A DNA stretch of 64,000 nucleotides, taken from the NCBI GenBank assembly GCA_026120185.1, contig JANUWF010002362.1:1302001-1366000 (forward strand), read 5' to 3'. Of the stretch, positions 22,864 through 34,974 are shown in pieces. The notes beneath the pieces were generated by a model. That model ran no database searches. It worked only from the letters and a program-made list of their open reading frames with translations, and was not told the DNA's origin. The stretch is from Voacanga thouarsii (lineage: Eukaryota > Streptophyta > Magnoliopsida > Gentianales > Apocynaceae). The translations under genes and the position numbers were made by a program. Every line of letters begins with the position of its first letter. Positions within the stretch are counted from its first letter, which is position 1.

Positions 22864-25800
22864 AATCCTTATGGATTTTGGAAATTGAAATGCGATTTTG
22901 TGCAAGGAAACCTGTTTAGTATTACTGATAAGGTGCTTTGTTTCCTCCCTTGATTTCCCTTGCCCCATCTTTTGAACATAATTGGCATGGTGGAATTGCA
23001 AATTGTAAGGTTGTTGATTAGTCTTTTTCTATTAATTCTAATAGGTTAGTTTGTCTAACGACAGTTTTTTCTATAATAACTTTGGATTGAAAAAGTTTTG
23101 GGACATTTGTAGCTTTTGTATGTGCTTTGTGTATGTTTTTCATGTTATGTGAAGTTTTTGGAGCCAAAGGAATGGGGTTCCTTTTGGTATTGCTGTTGTA
23201 CTTTGGGAAAAATAAGCTCTTTATTAAAGTTGTAGCATGAGCTGTATGAATTTTCTATAATAGCATGTGCTGTTGGAATTTTCTATGTATGAATGGCTTT
23301 ACTGCTTCGCGTCTAGGCAGTTATGTTTTGGGCAGTAATATATCCTTAAGCTGTTTCTTTGCAATGATTGGCAAGTAATATTGTGTTATTTGACTTTAAA
23401 TGGAGCTTCTTGTTATTGGAATGTAGAGCTTTATCATTTCAGTGTGCATTTCTGCCATTCATGCTAACTAGAATAGACATTTTGCCCAGCTCTCGAGTCT
23501 TGAATTTGTAAAGAAAAGTCCTAATTTACTGCTATAGCAATCAACCACTTTTCCTATATCAGACCATTCAAGTCAATAGTTACCTTATTTTGCATTGTAA
23601 AATACTAAGTTTGGACTTATACAACTAGTTCTTATTAGGTTCTTCATCTTGTGTTTTGAATTTGTGACCTAACTTATGGTTGAATGAGTTTTTGGATTGG
23701 ATTTTCAGCTTTCGTTTCTCTACCATAAGTAATTTCTTACTGAGCTAGGATAATGTTTTATCGTTTTGTGCTTGATGGCATGTGTTTGTTTGTCATGTTT
23801 TTGTTTTACTTGCTTCAATGCTCTGACCAAGGGACAAAAGTATTGCTATGTATGTGAAGATTAACAACCTATTAAGTTTGTATCACTAGTTTCTATGGTT
23901 TCTTCATTGTTTTTAATAGGTTACCTTACTGTTTTGCAAGGATTTGTGAAATTTTATTTGTTTGAGGTTTAATAAATTTTCTTCCTTTTTGGTTGTTAGA
24001 GCAATTAATTCTAAAACCTTTTTGCTATAGTATTTGATTCACCTTTCTATTGAAATGGTAGTAAAAATAAAAAATACAAAACGTTTGTCTTACAGAATGT
24101 TTGCTCTTTGTTCATCTCCTTTCTTTTTTAAAAAAAGTTATCCTCTTGTGCAATTTCCCAAATTTAAACTATCAACTACAGCAGTAGATAGGAATTATTT
24201 AACATTTTTAGCAATTTTAAAAATGAAGTAATGTGTTTGTTCTTTTTTTTTTTTTGCATTTTTGCTTGTATTTAGTTTTCAGCTTTCTATAATGGATAGA
24301 TGATGGATGAATCTGCTAAGAAATAATCCTATGTATGAAGAAGGAGTTCAAGACTTCTTGAGCTTTGCCTTGGCCAATTCAGCTATAAATGGGAGGATTT
24401 CATGCCCACGTAGAGATTGCAGAATGGGAATAGTGGTTTCTAGGCAGGAAGCCAAAGAACACTTAATTGTTAGAGGTTTTATTAAATGGTACATACATTG
24501 GGTTGTGCATGGTGAACTTACTTATACTGATCCATCAACAATTAATTTACATTTGAATGTAGATAGCCGGTCTAACAACGTTAACAATATTGAAGGGTCA
24601 GATGATATAGGAGGGTTGGATGATATGGAAGGATTGCTGCATGACACATTTGGAGTCCCAAGAACAGATCATGTGGAGGGTGATAACATAGATTTTAGAG
24701 ATGAATTGCCTAACAAGGAGGCTGAAAGGTTTTATAAACTTTTAGATGCTTCTCAACAAGATCTGTATTCGGGATGTAAAAAATTCTTAAAACTTTCTTT
24801 CATTATTCGTTTGCTTTATCTCAAGTGTAGTGGTAAGTGGAGTGATAAATCCTTTAACATGTTTCTTGACTTGTTGCGAGAAGTATTCCCTGAGGTATTT
24901 TCAAACTTACCTAAAAATATGTATGAAGCTAATAGATTGATGAAGTAATTAGGCATTGGCTATGAGAAAATAGATGCATGTCTCCATGATTGCATTATTT
25001 ATTGGAGGGATAAAGAGAGTTGGAAGGAATGCAAGACATGTAGTCATCTTAGATGGCAGCCATCTGAAAAAGATCCCATAGGTGAGAAGAGAAAAATTCC
25101 TTACAAGGTATTGTGGCATTTTCTACTAAAGCCTAGATTACAAAGGTTATTTATGTCGCAAAAAATTGTTGCCAGTATGAAATAGCATAGTGAATGTCGC
25201 ACAAAAGATGGATGCATAAGACACCCAGCTGATTCCCCTTCTTGGAAGTTTTTTGATCATCAATATCCTGAATTCAGTGAAGAGCCTAGAAATGTTAGAT
25301 TAGGTTTGGCATCTGATGGATTTAATCCATTTCAGAACATGAGTGTATCTCATAGTATATGTCCTGTTGTATTAATACCTTATAATTTGCCACCATGGAT
25401 ATGTATGAAGCAATCGTATTTCATGTTATCATTGTTGATACCTGGCCCTTTTGCCCCTAGAAACAATATTGATGTCTACTTGCAGCCTTTAATTGCTGAA
25501 TTGAAATAGCAATGGGATGTTGGGGTGAAGACCTATGATGCGTCCATAAATCAAAACTTCCAAATGCGTGCAGCATTACTTTGGATGATTAACAATTTTC
25601 CTGGTTATGCCACTTTTTCAGGATGGAGTACAAAAGGGGAACTTGCATGTTCAATTTGTCATAAACACACCCATTCTCAGTGGTTAAAAAATGGTGAAAA
25701 GTATTGTTATATGGGACATTGAAAGTTTTTAGACCGTAATCATCCTTATCGAAGAGATGGTAGATCTTTTGATGGTAAGGTAGAGTATGGGAGACCTCCA

Positions 25801-25948
25801 CTTATACTTACTGGTTCAATGGTGGTAGAGGAGCTATAAAATTTTTCTATAAAGTTCAGAAAACTAGTCAAGGACAATGAAAAGTTGCCTTTTAATTGGA
25901 AGAAGAAAAGTTTTTTCTTTGATTTACCGTATTAGGAATGGAACATTA
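21904..25948 (+). mobile_element. CACTA (En/Spm) transposon, 3' side missing
   Basis: Starts CACTACAATAAAAAATGG, the classical CACTA terminus, preceded by TAA as possible 3-bp target copy. The next 350 bases hold repeated short motifs of the TGACATA/TGACACA type, as expected for subterminal repeats. A long non-coding leader (22260-24290), including a (TA)n tract at 22817-22860, precedes a TNP2-type transposase relic. The element is cut at 25948 where a minus-strand copia LTR begins, and neither the rest of the transposase nor the 3' terminal repeat appears later in the window. Confidence 0.85.
24292..25948 (+). pseudogene. TNP2-type CACTA transposase, broken and truncated
   Basis: The frame starts MDR then TGA (24301) then WMNLLRN, so the start is followed almost at once by a stop. 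The N-terminal transposase-associated domain is clear (YEEGVQDFLSFA, ISCPRRDCR, HWVVHGE). The transposase_21/TNP2 domain follows with LASDGFNPF (about 25303), LIPGPFAP, a WSTKGELACSICH zinc-like block and RPPLILTG. Stops at 24946, 25182, 25507, 25720 and 25838 break it. The last recognisable block is FDLPYxEWN, with TAG in place of Trp, at about 25918-25943. About the first half of a normal TNP2 is present. Confidence 0.85.
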
Positions 25949-27636
25949 TGTTGGGTATCTCACGCATATTATATATAGTGCAGTGGAAAATTAAAACGAG
26001 ATACCATTCCAGGATCCACATATGTGTGAAAAACAAGACATAAAGAGAATAAAGGTAATAGCTTTTTATCTTTTTTTGATCGTGTGGGAAACAAAATTTT
26101 CCTTCTTCAAATTGAGGTGCGATCCAGCAATCCTCTTGATCAAACACTACAAGAATTGAACGTCCAACCACTATAATCATAGTATGTGATTATCTCTAAC
26201 AGTAATTCACACAGAGGATACACTCAAGCACAAAGTTTTCTGTGCTAGCAACAAAAAACTAAGTGGCGGCTAGGGTTGTTTTCTTCAAGAGCAACGCGAG
26301 AGAGAGAGAGAAGAAGAGCAGGTTTCGTAGCTATTGTTTTCGTGTGAATGCCCTATATTAGGGTTTCGTGCATATATCTATTATATGTCACGAAAATCCA
26401 CTGAAAATATGGAATTCTAAAACAATTTAGAATTCCTTAATTGTAATTGGAAGCAACAAGTTCTTACAATTACAATTTGGATAATAAATTATAACTAATT
26501 ATAATTTAGCCACAGCTCATTCTCTTCCTCCCAATTAACCCCACTATGTTATCAAATAACATTTTGAGTATATTATCCTCTATTGTGTGTGACCTATTAG
26601 GTTTTCCAGTCAATTGATAGAGAACATGAATTAATCCAAATGTCTTTGAGATTAATAATCCATAATTAATTAGAACTAATCATATTATTCTAATCAGAAT
26701 TGGTTTATTAATTCATTAATTAATAAACCCATATTTCCAGATTATGAGCGATATCTAGCAACACATCATGACCACCCAAGAGTCTAGGAAGTCAAGTGGT
26801 TTGACATGAACCCTTCAATAACAAACTACAGTGCAATTAACTCCTTTCACCATATAATATCTCATTTGATTTGGAGTACATAATTAGTGTCAACTCCTTC
26901 TAGAATTAATTTTGGCCCGAATACAATAATACTTGTACCAAGAACCCACTACTCTAGATATGTATCAATTGGAACTATTTTTAATACACAATCGCCTTAG
27001 CCAAGGACTTCTCGAGTAGTAATTCCTACAAGTGGCCGTGAGATATTTGCCCCTACTATTAGGAGTGGTGAATCCTTTATTGACCCTCTCAACTACTTTC
27101 ATTTACCTCACAATGTACCCATTATCCATCCCATAGGTGGCCTTCGATCAAGCTCCAGAGATTGGAATCAAAGTACAATGCTCAGCAAACAAAGTACCTT
27201 GGAGATCTCAAATCTAAGGATACTTGCACATTTACTATATTGAGATTATATCACTGGCACTAAATAGTTATCCATGTGATTATCTCAAAGCTAGGTCATC
27301 CAATGAACTTGTTCCATTAACAAGCATCTATGTATTAACTTTGAGTATCTTAATACTCATGGATATGAGAACCACCGCCTGATCAAATCAGGAAGTCTAA
27401 CACATGCTAGTCTTAACGTATTAATGATGTTTTATCTTATTAATACTACGACTAGGGGCTATTTAAGTGCTAACACTATACAGTGTAGTAGGAATTTCAT
27501 ATCATGATCTCTATCATGATTTTCTTAACACAGTGTTGTACTAGGGACTTTATCTAACAGATATTTTACACAAAAGTAAACAAAAGAAACTGTAAGATAA
27601 ATAATGTCTTTTATTAAAATAAAATGTGTCATATTT
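25949..27636 (-). repeat. Minus-strand copia LTR (Angela/Tork-like), truncated
   Basis: On the plus strand it begins TGTTGGGTATCTC, that is, the LTR ends in CCCAACA on its own strand. The stretch at about 27410-27636 matches the fragment at 54370-54600, which carries the LTR start (TGTTATGCCCCAGAGGC on the minus strand). This copy breaks off at about 27636, some tens of bases short of that start. The intact LTR would be about 1.7 kb. No internal domain remains, so this is a truncated or solo LTR inserted in the CACTA transposase. Confidence 0.72.
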
Positions 27637-27966
27637 TGCTTAGCCTTGTGCTTATGAGCTTTACATTATGATATATATGGCATGGCTAATTGAGCATTGT
27701 GATTCTGAGCTGTACATTGATTCATCATTGTGGATTTGATCAAGATTGTTGATATTGTGTTTGGATTGGAAAATGGCTATATTTCTTGCAAGTTTGTTGG
27801 AGGAGATTGAGTGGTGTTTTATTGACTACCTTGTGGTGTTTTGTGTTGAGGTGGTAATGGTGTTGTAATAGCGAGACGATTGAGAATTGAGCATTGATTG
27901 TGTTGTAAAGAGTGAGTTGAGAGAGTCCTATTTTTCTATTCTATCTCTTTTCTTCATCTTTCCATC

Positions 27967-29184
27967 ATGTCTAGGAGACCTAGGAGGTTAGCATTAGGGG
28001 CTAAGAGAGCTTGAGATACTTCTTCATCCACACCTTCTTTTGAGCCTCTACCTACCCAACCTACCCAATTCTATGATCCGATGTTTCAAATTTGGTATGA
28101 CAGGCACTAATACAATAAGATTATAGTAGAAAAGCAATATAAGCCTTCTTTAGACAATTCCTTGGAGCTTTTTACTATGTTTAGGTGCCTGGGGTGGGAG
28201 CCCATCATTAGAATGGAAGGTGCTTATTGTCCTATGCGTGTGAGAGAGTTTATGCTAATATACAGGACAAAAAGAGAAACAACCTCCAAGTCATCTCCAC
28301 TATGGTAAAAAGGATTCCCATTTAGTTTGAAAGGACTAGACTAGCTAGAATATTAGGAGTCCTTGATGAGGGATAGTAGATTGTTGTGGACCATAATAAC
28401 CAAGAGGCTATTTCTGAGCCTATATGGGATGTGAGGGTTGTAAGGGATAGTTTTTGCATATGGAGGAAAGGGAAAATAGGGAAAAACTTTTACTACTCAA
28501 ATAATGATCTTGAGGCTCAATGACATGCCATAGTCTATATCTTTTCTTTTAACGTTTACCCTAAGGCTAGTGGCTTTAATGAGTCTAGGGTCCTTGATCA
28601 TTACATTCTGGATAAGATGAGAAAGTGCGCCTATTCCTCTTGCCCCAATTATCATTCAGTCAATGAGAGAGGTGGTTTCCTCTAACATTATAGCAAAAGC
28701 CCTCAAATTTTCTTTGGTTATTATGCGTATTCTAAGAGGCTTTGAAGTGCATTTAGATAGAGAGTTGAATGAGCCTACTACTAACCGTGACCTAGTAGCG
28801 GAGCATACTTTAGTTCAGTGTGGGTATCACTGTGATGAAAGGGCAAAGCGCTGGAAGAAGCCATTTGAGATGCAGCACCTCAGGAGGGAGGAGCTTCCCC
28901 CTGTTAAAGAGGAGGAAGATGAGCCACCTACTAGACTTGCCCCTCGTGCTACTAGCTCTCATTCATGTACTGATTTTGAAGCACAAGTGGAGGCTCTGTT
29001 GGAGAGCTAAATAACCATCATCCTCTAGTTTCGCGACTCTATTGTAGACATTCGTCATCGCCAGGATATTCAAGATCAAAAGTTGGCCACTTTAATCCAA
29101 CAATCTACTGGAACATCTTTGAGTCACGCAGCCACTAATTCTCATGATGATGACGATGATAAGGATGATGATGAGGACTCTTGA
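27967..29184 (+). pseudogene. Athila env-like ORF (putative plant transposon protein), broken
   Basis: A 406-codon frame from ATGTCTAGGAGACC to TGA at 29184. It resembles the plant-transposon proteins found downstream of pol in Athila elements: basic N-terminus, a WEPI...REF block, a middle helical region, and an acidic C-terminus of Asp runs. Several in-frame stops, such as TGA at 28012 and TAA at 29008, and one or more frameshifts break it. The best preserved open part is 28663-29010. I see no fusion peptide or transmembrane segment that would argue for a true envelope protein. Confidence 0.7.
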
Positions 29185-30535
29185 CTTCTCCTTTATCCTT
29201 ATATTTTATTTTTTGTTAATTCTTTTCTTTTGACTTTTAATGACCTTTACTAGCTCTTAGGTATCTTTTCTATTATTTTACTTTTCGCTTTTTTTTTTCT
29301 AGATTTAGGTTTTTCTTTGTTTTATTTTTTTTAATTAGGTACTTTTCTGACTTTTCTTGTAACTCTTTCTTGTGGTAGATTCAAATATGGTGGCACTATG
29401 ATGTAATGGAATATTTTTTTCACTTTATTCTTCTTCTTTATTGATTTTGGTCTTCTTGGCTATACTTTTATTGTTATGTCTTTGGCCATTGAGAACGATG
29501 CCCAGTTTAAGTGTGGGGAGGAGAATGGTTGAAGAGATATTTCTCCATATCAATTTTGTGAAAATTTTTCAAAATTTCAATGTTTTTTATTGTTAAGCAA
29601 GGTTGTAATTATTTTTCTTACTTGGATATGAGTTTTGTCATTCATTTGGTGGATTTTTTGTGCAATTGGTATGTTAGATAGGATATTTTTCAAAACTTGA
29701 GAATTTTGATCAATCTTGTCTATGCATTGGTGTTTGAATGTTATTCGACTCATTTAGTTTGAATATGGAGAGTATGATGATTATGGGTAAAGTTTATTGG
29801 CTAACTCTTGTATAATGAGTTTAAATTTTGCTTGGCTTTGAGTTGTGATGAAGAATGTGAGTTGATAAAAGATCTTTGAGAGGAAAGCTTGTGGAAAAAT
29901 TATGAAAAATTCTTGAAGTGGAAAAACATTGAGTTGTTATTCCCTTTTTGAAGATGATTTTTTTTTTTTAATATTTGCTTGATTATGGGGGCCTATACGG
30001 ATAGTGAAGAGAAATCCACTTTCAAAAGAAAGGAATAATGTTGGAAAAAATGATGAGTGATGACTAAAAAGGGGCCAATATGGTGTGTGAATAGAAATCC
30101 ATGCACTTAAGGTTATCAATTCCCTAAGTCATTAAAAAAAATAGAGAGAAAAAAATTTGGAGTGCTTTCCTTGCATCATAACTTGAGTTGTACAATTTTT
30201 GGGTTTATAATACTCGAGTTGGTAGATAGCTTGATTTATGTGATTCATTTCATCTATGTTGTTACTTGAAGGGTGAAATAATTTTCTTTGACTAAGGTAT
30301 ACACTTCATTAATTTGACTTCGCCAGTTTTGTGATATCTTGTCAAATGTTTCAAAGTTTGAATTGTTTTCAAAGGGTGTGACTGACAAGAGTTTTATCTA
30401 AAGGATGAAGAGAAGTTATAATCCTTGTAGGTAAATAAAGATTTTGGATTGAAAAAGAACTTGTGTTTTCTTGATAATTTTCTTGATTAAAGTGTTTTGC
30501 TTGAAGAGAAGTAAAAGTTCAAGTGTGGGGATATG
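29185..30535 (+). other. Athila 3' untranslated region
   Basis: No coding capacity. Two phrases of type TTTAAGTGTGGGGA occur at about 29507 and 30518. The second directly precedes the LTR and acts as polypurine tract; the first is a possible additional one. Confidence 0.65.
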
Positions 30536-31949
30536 TGATAGGGGTTAAAATCGCCATTATTTTCTTAGTTATTTGAGATTATTTTGAGATATTTTTGTTG
30601 TAATAACTAGGCATATTCCTTTCTATTTTACATTTTGCTTGTAAAAAGTATTTTTGATAAATTTGTACAGATTTAAGTTAAATTCGAGCAAAAAGTGAAC
30701 AATTCCAGAATGCACCTAGCGCCAGGCCTAGTTAAGGAACCAAGCTCCGGGTCCATTTTGTCTGGCCAGTGAAAATAGAGCAAAAATATAGGGGAAGAAC
30801 AGATTATATCAGGCACCAAGTGGGTTAACTTGACTCGGCGCTAGGCCCGCTTTGGAAGGCGAAAATCCTGTGCATGAATTTGGAAAATTTTCAAAGATTT
30901 TAGTATTTTCTAATTCTTACTTGGCCAAGATCCCTCAAGCAATGAATTTAGCATCTAAGAGGCCTATAAAAGTTAGAGAAAACACAAGAGAATGAGAGAT
31001 AGAGAGGTGAATCCAAGAGCTACAATTAAAAATACTCATTAAAGGAGAGATTTACCATATCAAGAAGGATTGTTCAAGAGAGTCTTTAAGGGAGAAGAAG
31101 GAGGCTTGTCTATGAGTGTTTTCTTTTAGCTTTATTTTTTTTCTTAAATAATTATGTATACAATGTTTTCGCTATAATTTGACAATATTTTGGAATTCAT
31201 GACTTATGTATTAATTTAAATACTTGATCAATTTTCTATCATTCTTGGTATTTGATTACTTGTGATCATAGAAGAATCAAGGAAGTTAGATTCGCTTTTA
31301 ATTGACTTGGGAAGCGATGTTAGGAGTTTATTTAATTTTATTGATTTTATATTTGTTACTTTTTAACAGACTTGAAAAATGAAGTTAAGATCAAAGAACT
31401 TAAATAATCAAAGGTTAGTTAATTTCGCCTAGAGTATAGGGTTGTTGGCTAATTTCATGTCCATAAGGTGGTATGTTGGTTTGATTGAGAAATCTGCTAA
31501 TTTAATCAAGGGATAGTGATTTCATAGATTGGGAATGAAGTGGAGTCTATATACGTGAATTCATGACTTGGGAAACGATTGAACTTTACTTTATATTTCT
31601 TCATGATGTCAAGATGATGATTAATTGAAATAGTTGTTAAGTGATTTATTGTCATGTATTCTAGGATAGTTGCCTAAATTGTATATTCCTACATCATTGA
31701 ATTGTGCATATTTCTTTATTTTTATCTTTTTATTATTTTTTCACTTTATTTGGTTGGTTAAAAAATGAATGAAAAGTGATTAGTGTGTGTTTGTTCTTTT
31801 GATGATCGATACTCGTTAATTCCCTATGCTATGCTTGCGATGAGTATACTTGCTCGTATGTGTATTTTGGGATTAATATTTTAATTAAAACTTGACTAAG
31901 GGGTGGATTTAAATTTGATGATTTTTATACACCCAAAATTTATGTATCA
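30536..31949 (+). repeat. Athila-like 3' LTR, 1414 bp
   Basis: TGATAGGGGTTAAAATCG to TTTATGTATCA. Same length as the left LTR of the minus-strand element (55395-56808) and clearly homologous. TATA box TATAAA at 30965-30970. A GC-rich block with short inverted repeats (CCTAGCGCCAGG, GGCGCTAGGCC) spans 30711-30860. Confidence 0.85.
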
Positions 31950-33183
31950 ACTATGGAGAAGAAATCTTCTAAAATCTAGCTATAAAGATAATGTTAATTT
32001 ATGTATATTCTATAAATTGTTAGCTATCCCATCTAAAATTTCTCTAGCATTTATTTGATAAAACTCCTGCTATTTTTCTGCAACATAGCCGCCATTCTTA
32101 GGAGATTTTAAACCTTAGTAAAATTTCTAAAACCTCTAGAAGTGATCTCCCAAAAATTTAGGATAGAATGTTATCAAGTTTATTCTAAAAGCTATCATCT
32201 ATAAAACCAGATTTTTTCTTAGAAAAGCTCTTCTTTTCCTCCTCTAAATTTTGGTTACCCCCTCTCTTATTTTCCTCTTGTAGCCGGCCAACCTAGGGCA
32301 AATCTTAGCAGTATTTTCTCTTCTTCTTTTGCTCATGTAGCTGAGACAAGAGAGAGAGACCTTCAGTCCTTCAAATGCTCAAACCATTATCTCATCTCTT
32401 TAGATATAATTGAAGTCTATCTAAATTACCACTCATCAATACTCCATCTCACATGAACTCTGAAACTCTCTTGGCCTACACTCACACACATGAAACTATG
32501 ACACCAAGAACAGCACAAAAACACACGACCTTTCATTTTGTGACCAAACAAAACGCACATAATTATTGCCTCTCTTTCTCTCAAGAAGAAGAACTGGATC
32601 ACACTTCAATCTTCTAGTTCTCTTAGCCTTATTGCTTACATCAAGAAAGCAGTCATTTTCTAGTTCATTCTTCTCACATAAAACCACACCAAAACAACTT
32701 CTTTTGGTTTCAACCATAAAAGAGACCAAAACCCCCGTCTTGCACAGATATTTCTCCCAAAACCCAAAGCACCAAGAAAACCTCATGGTTTGGCCGTCAT
32801 ATACATACACCCTAAAACCATTTGGAGTTCTTTTTCTCTTCATACAAACAATCTCTCTCTTTCTCTCTCTCACTCTCACTACACTCCTAGGATCTCTCTA
32901 AGGTAATTTATCCTTTTCTTTTCTTTTCTTCTTCTTTTCCTTTTGGACTGAAACACTGTGATTGATTAACTACTCTCTCTCTCTCTCTCTCTCTTTCTTG
33001 GCATCATCAAACTGTCTCCAAGGTAATACTTCTATTCTTCTTTCCTCTTTTTTTTCTTCTTTTTCTTAAGACCAAAACAATATGATAGAACTCCTACTTA
33101 CTCTTAAATGCACATATCCTTTCATTCTCTAGGCCAAGAACACTCATTTTTGAGTTCGAGATATTCCTTAGGTGCAAGGATCC
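31950..33183. other. Unassigned pyrimidine-rich spacer
   Basis: No clear gene. Open frames run on both strands at 32496-32901, overlapping, and reflect the CT-rich composition. A CT microsatellite lies at 32973-32994. A roughly 130-bp unit ending in CTCT runs plus AAGGTAAT appears twice (about 32860-32960 and 32973-33075). It may be LTR or untranslated leader of another lost element. Confidence 0.45.
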
Positions 33184-34961
33184 TATTGGAAAATATGCCC
33201 TCTTAGACTAGGTTTCTGATGTAAACATCGAATGTTTTAATAAAAGAATTTATTCTCAGAAATTATTTGTAAATTTACATTTTATTTATGTACAATTGCG
33301 TTTGGAAAAGACCCATTGTATTTAAGTAAGTGGTCCATGTGAATGGTGGTCTTTCATAGTAAGGTATGGATCACAGGTTACTTAACACATAAACGTTTGT
33401 TCTTAACCGATTGATGAGAATGGAAATTTCTTCATGTCTAGGTTATTATATTATGAATTCCAAATGGGAAATGGCTTACCTTTTGCCAGTGAGTAGTCCA
33501 TTTACTTCATGACATAAGTGTATTTCGAATACGTAAAACAGGACCTGTAGTAGTGGTTTCTTAAAGTACTATATGGTAGAAATCTAGACTACTACTGTTA
33601 TAGCGTGGACTAGTACTCTGCGACGTGAGTATGAGATGGTGGTCTGACGAAGCTGGAAGCATGTACTTTGATATGCTTTAGCTGAGGTTCTATCGTAGGA
33701 CTAATATACTTGAATTTTGGGTATGTATGACTAGTTAGTTAAGACAGACTTGTACAAGATAGTTTCTATACTGAATCGCCCCTTGTGGTTGTCTGAATGA
33801 TCTAAATATCCAGGGCATTGGGAAACATGACCTGGATGTTTGCTTTAGGGTAACTCCATTGGAAAACAGAAATAATCCAAGAAGTCGTGGATCATTGGAC
33901 TAGAAGTTTAAGGATGGTAGATGTCATTTAGAGAGGTGTTAGCACATTTCTTCCTCTCTAATGTACGGTGATGTATAGAGGGGTATTTTAGTCATTTCAC
34001 CTGTAGGTCGGAGACTTTGCTAAACGCAGCATTGTCCTTGGGGTCAATATTTTTTTATGGTGATATTAGAAAATATTTAAAAGGTAAAATACAGCTATTT
34101 ATATGACAAGGGTATTTTGGTCATTTTAGTAGCCAAGGCGGTGTGTCTTTTGGTCCCCAGCATAGAGCGTGAGTCCTAATAATATACGGGCTAAGGGATT
34201 GGTCTTAAATTAAATTAAATGAAATTTATTTTATTTAAGTAGCTTGATTTAATTGTTGGGCTAGAATAAAATAAAGGTCCACAAAGAGAGAGAATTAATT
34301 TAATTAGTTTGGTGGGTTAGTTAATTATTCAGGGCTTTGGCCCAATTTGAATAATTAAAGATTGACTTGGGACTAAACTAATATAGGCTTGTTAATTGGA
34401 CTAGTTTATTTGGGCTGAAAAATTAATTATTTATTGGGCCATTTATTTGGTTCTAATTAGAATAATTGATTTAGTTCAAAAGGCTAAACTAAGAGTCCAA
34501 TAGGCCAATCTAATTTAACTTAGGATTTTATTTAGGTTAAACAGGAGAATAAAGATGTATGTTGTTTTTCTTCTTCTTGGAAGAGAAAGGAAAAAATACA
34601 GCTTTTTCTCTTTGAAAATCCCTTAGCCTTGTGAGTTGTTCACCAAACGTGGATTAGGCAGGCCATATACTGGAAGATCGAGATGGAATTTGGCGTTCAT
34701 ATACACGCACAGACGCAGTAGGAGGCTTGCAAGAATCGCACTAGAGGTTTCCACCAGTGCACCTATCCCAGTTTCACATAATCTAGTCCAGCCAACTCTG
34801 AGAATAAGAAAAGGTAAAAAAAATTTTATTTCCTCAGAGTCCGGTCAGGCTGGGACCGGCATCGACTGAGGCCGCCGAAACCGGCGTCGGCTCCGATTTG
34901 CGACTTTTTCCTTGTTCTTCAATTTGCTTCCATTGTGTTTTGCTTCCTTTTTTAATCTTCA
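33184..34961 (+). repeat. 5' LTR of Copia-C
   Basis: Starts TATTGGAAAATATGCCC (first dinucleotide TG changed to TA) and ends AATCTTCA. No second copy in the window for comparison, so the left edge is set by similarity to Angela-type LTR starts. A GC-rich patch of CCGGC repeats lies near 34850-34900. Confidence 0.78.
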
Positions 34962-34963
34962 AT

Positions 34964-34974
34964 TGGTATCAGAG
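34964..34974 (+). other. Primer-binding site of Copia-C
   Basis: TGGTATCAGAG, an exact match to the complement of the 3' end of plant initiator tRNA-Met, two bases after the LTR end. Confidence 0.92.

Larger units (their letters stand above)
27637..31949 (+). mobile_element. 3' half of an Athila-like Ty3/gypsy element
   Basis: Contains an env-like ORF relic, about 1.3 kb of non-coding sequence, a polypurine tract (AAGTGTGGGGATATG) and a 1414-bp LTR. The non-coding part matches the minus-strand Athila element (for example around 29440-29520 against 57800-57960). The 5' LTR, gag and pol are absent. The stretch 27637-27966 before the ORF is untranslated leader of env with no motif that I recognise. 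Confidence 0.82.

Noticed and set aside
28663..29010. A host gene with acidic C-terminus
   Set aside because: It is the open part of a longer, stop-ridden env-like ORF in Athila context, followed by polypurine tract and LTR.
32496..32901. Overlapping ORFs of 127 and 111 codons on opposite strands
   Set aside because: Both come from CT/GA-rich composition, have no recognisable domain, and lie in probable leader or LTR sequence.
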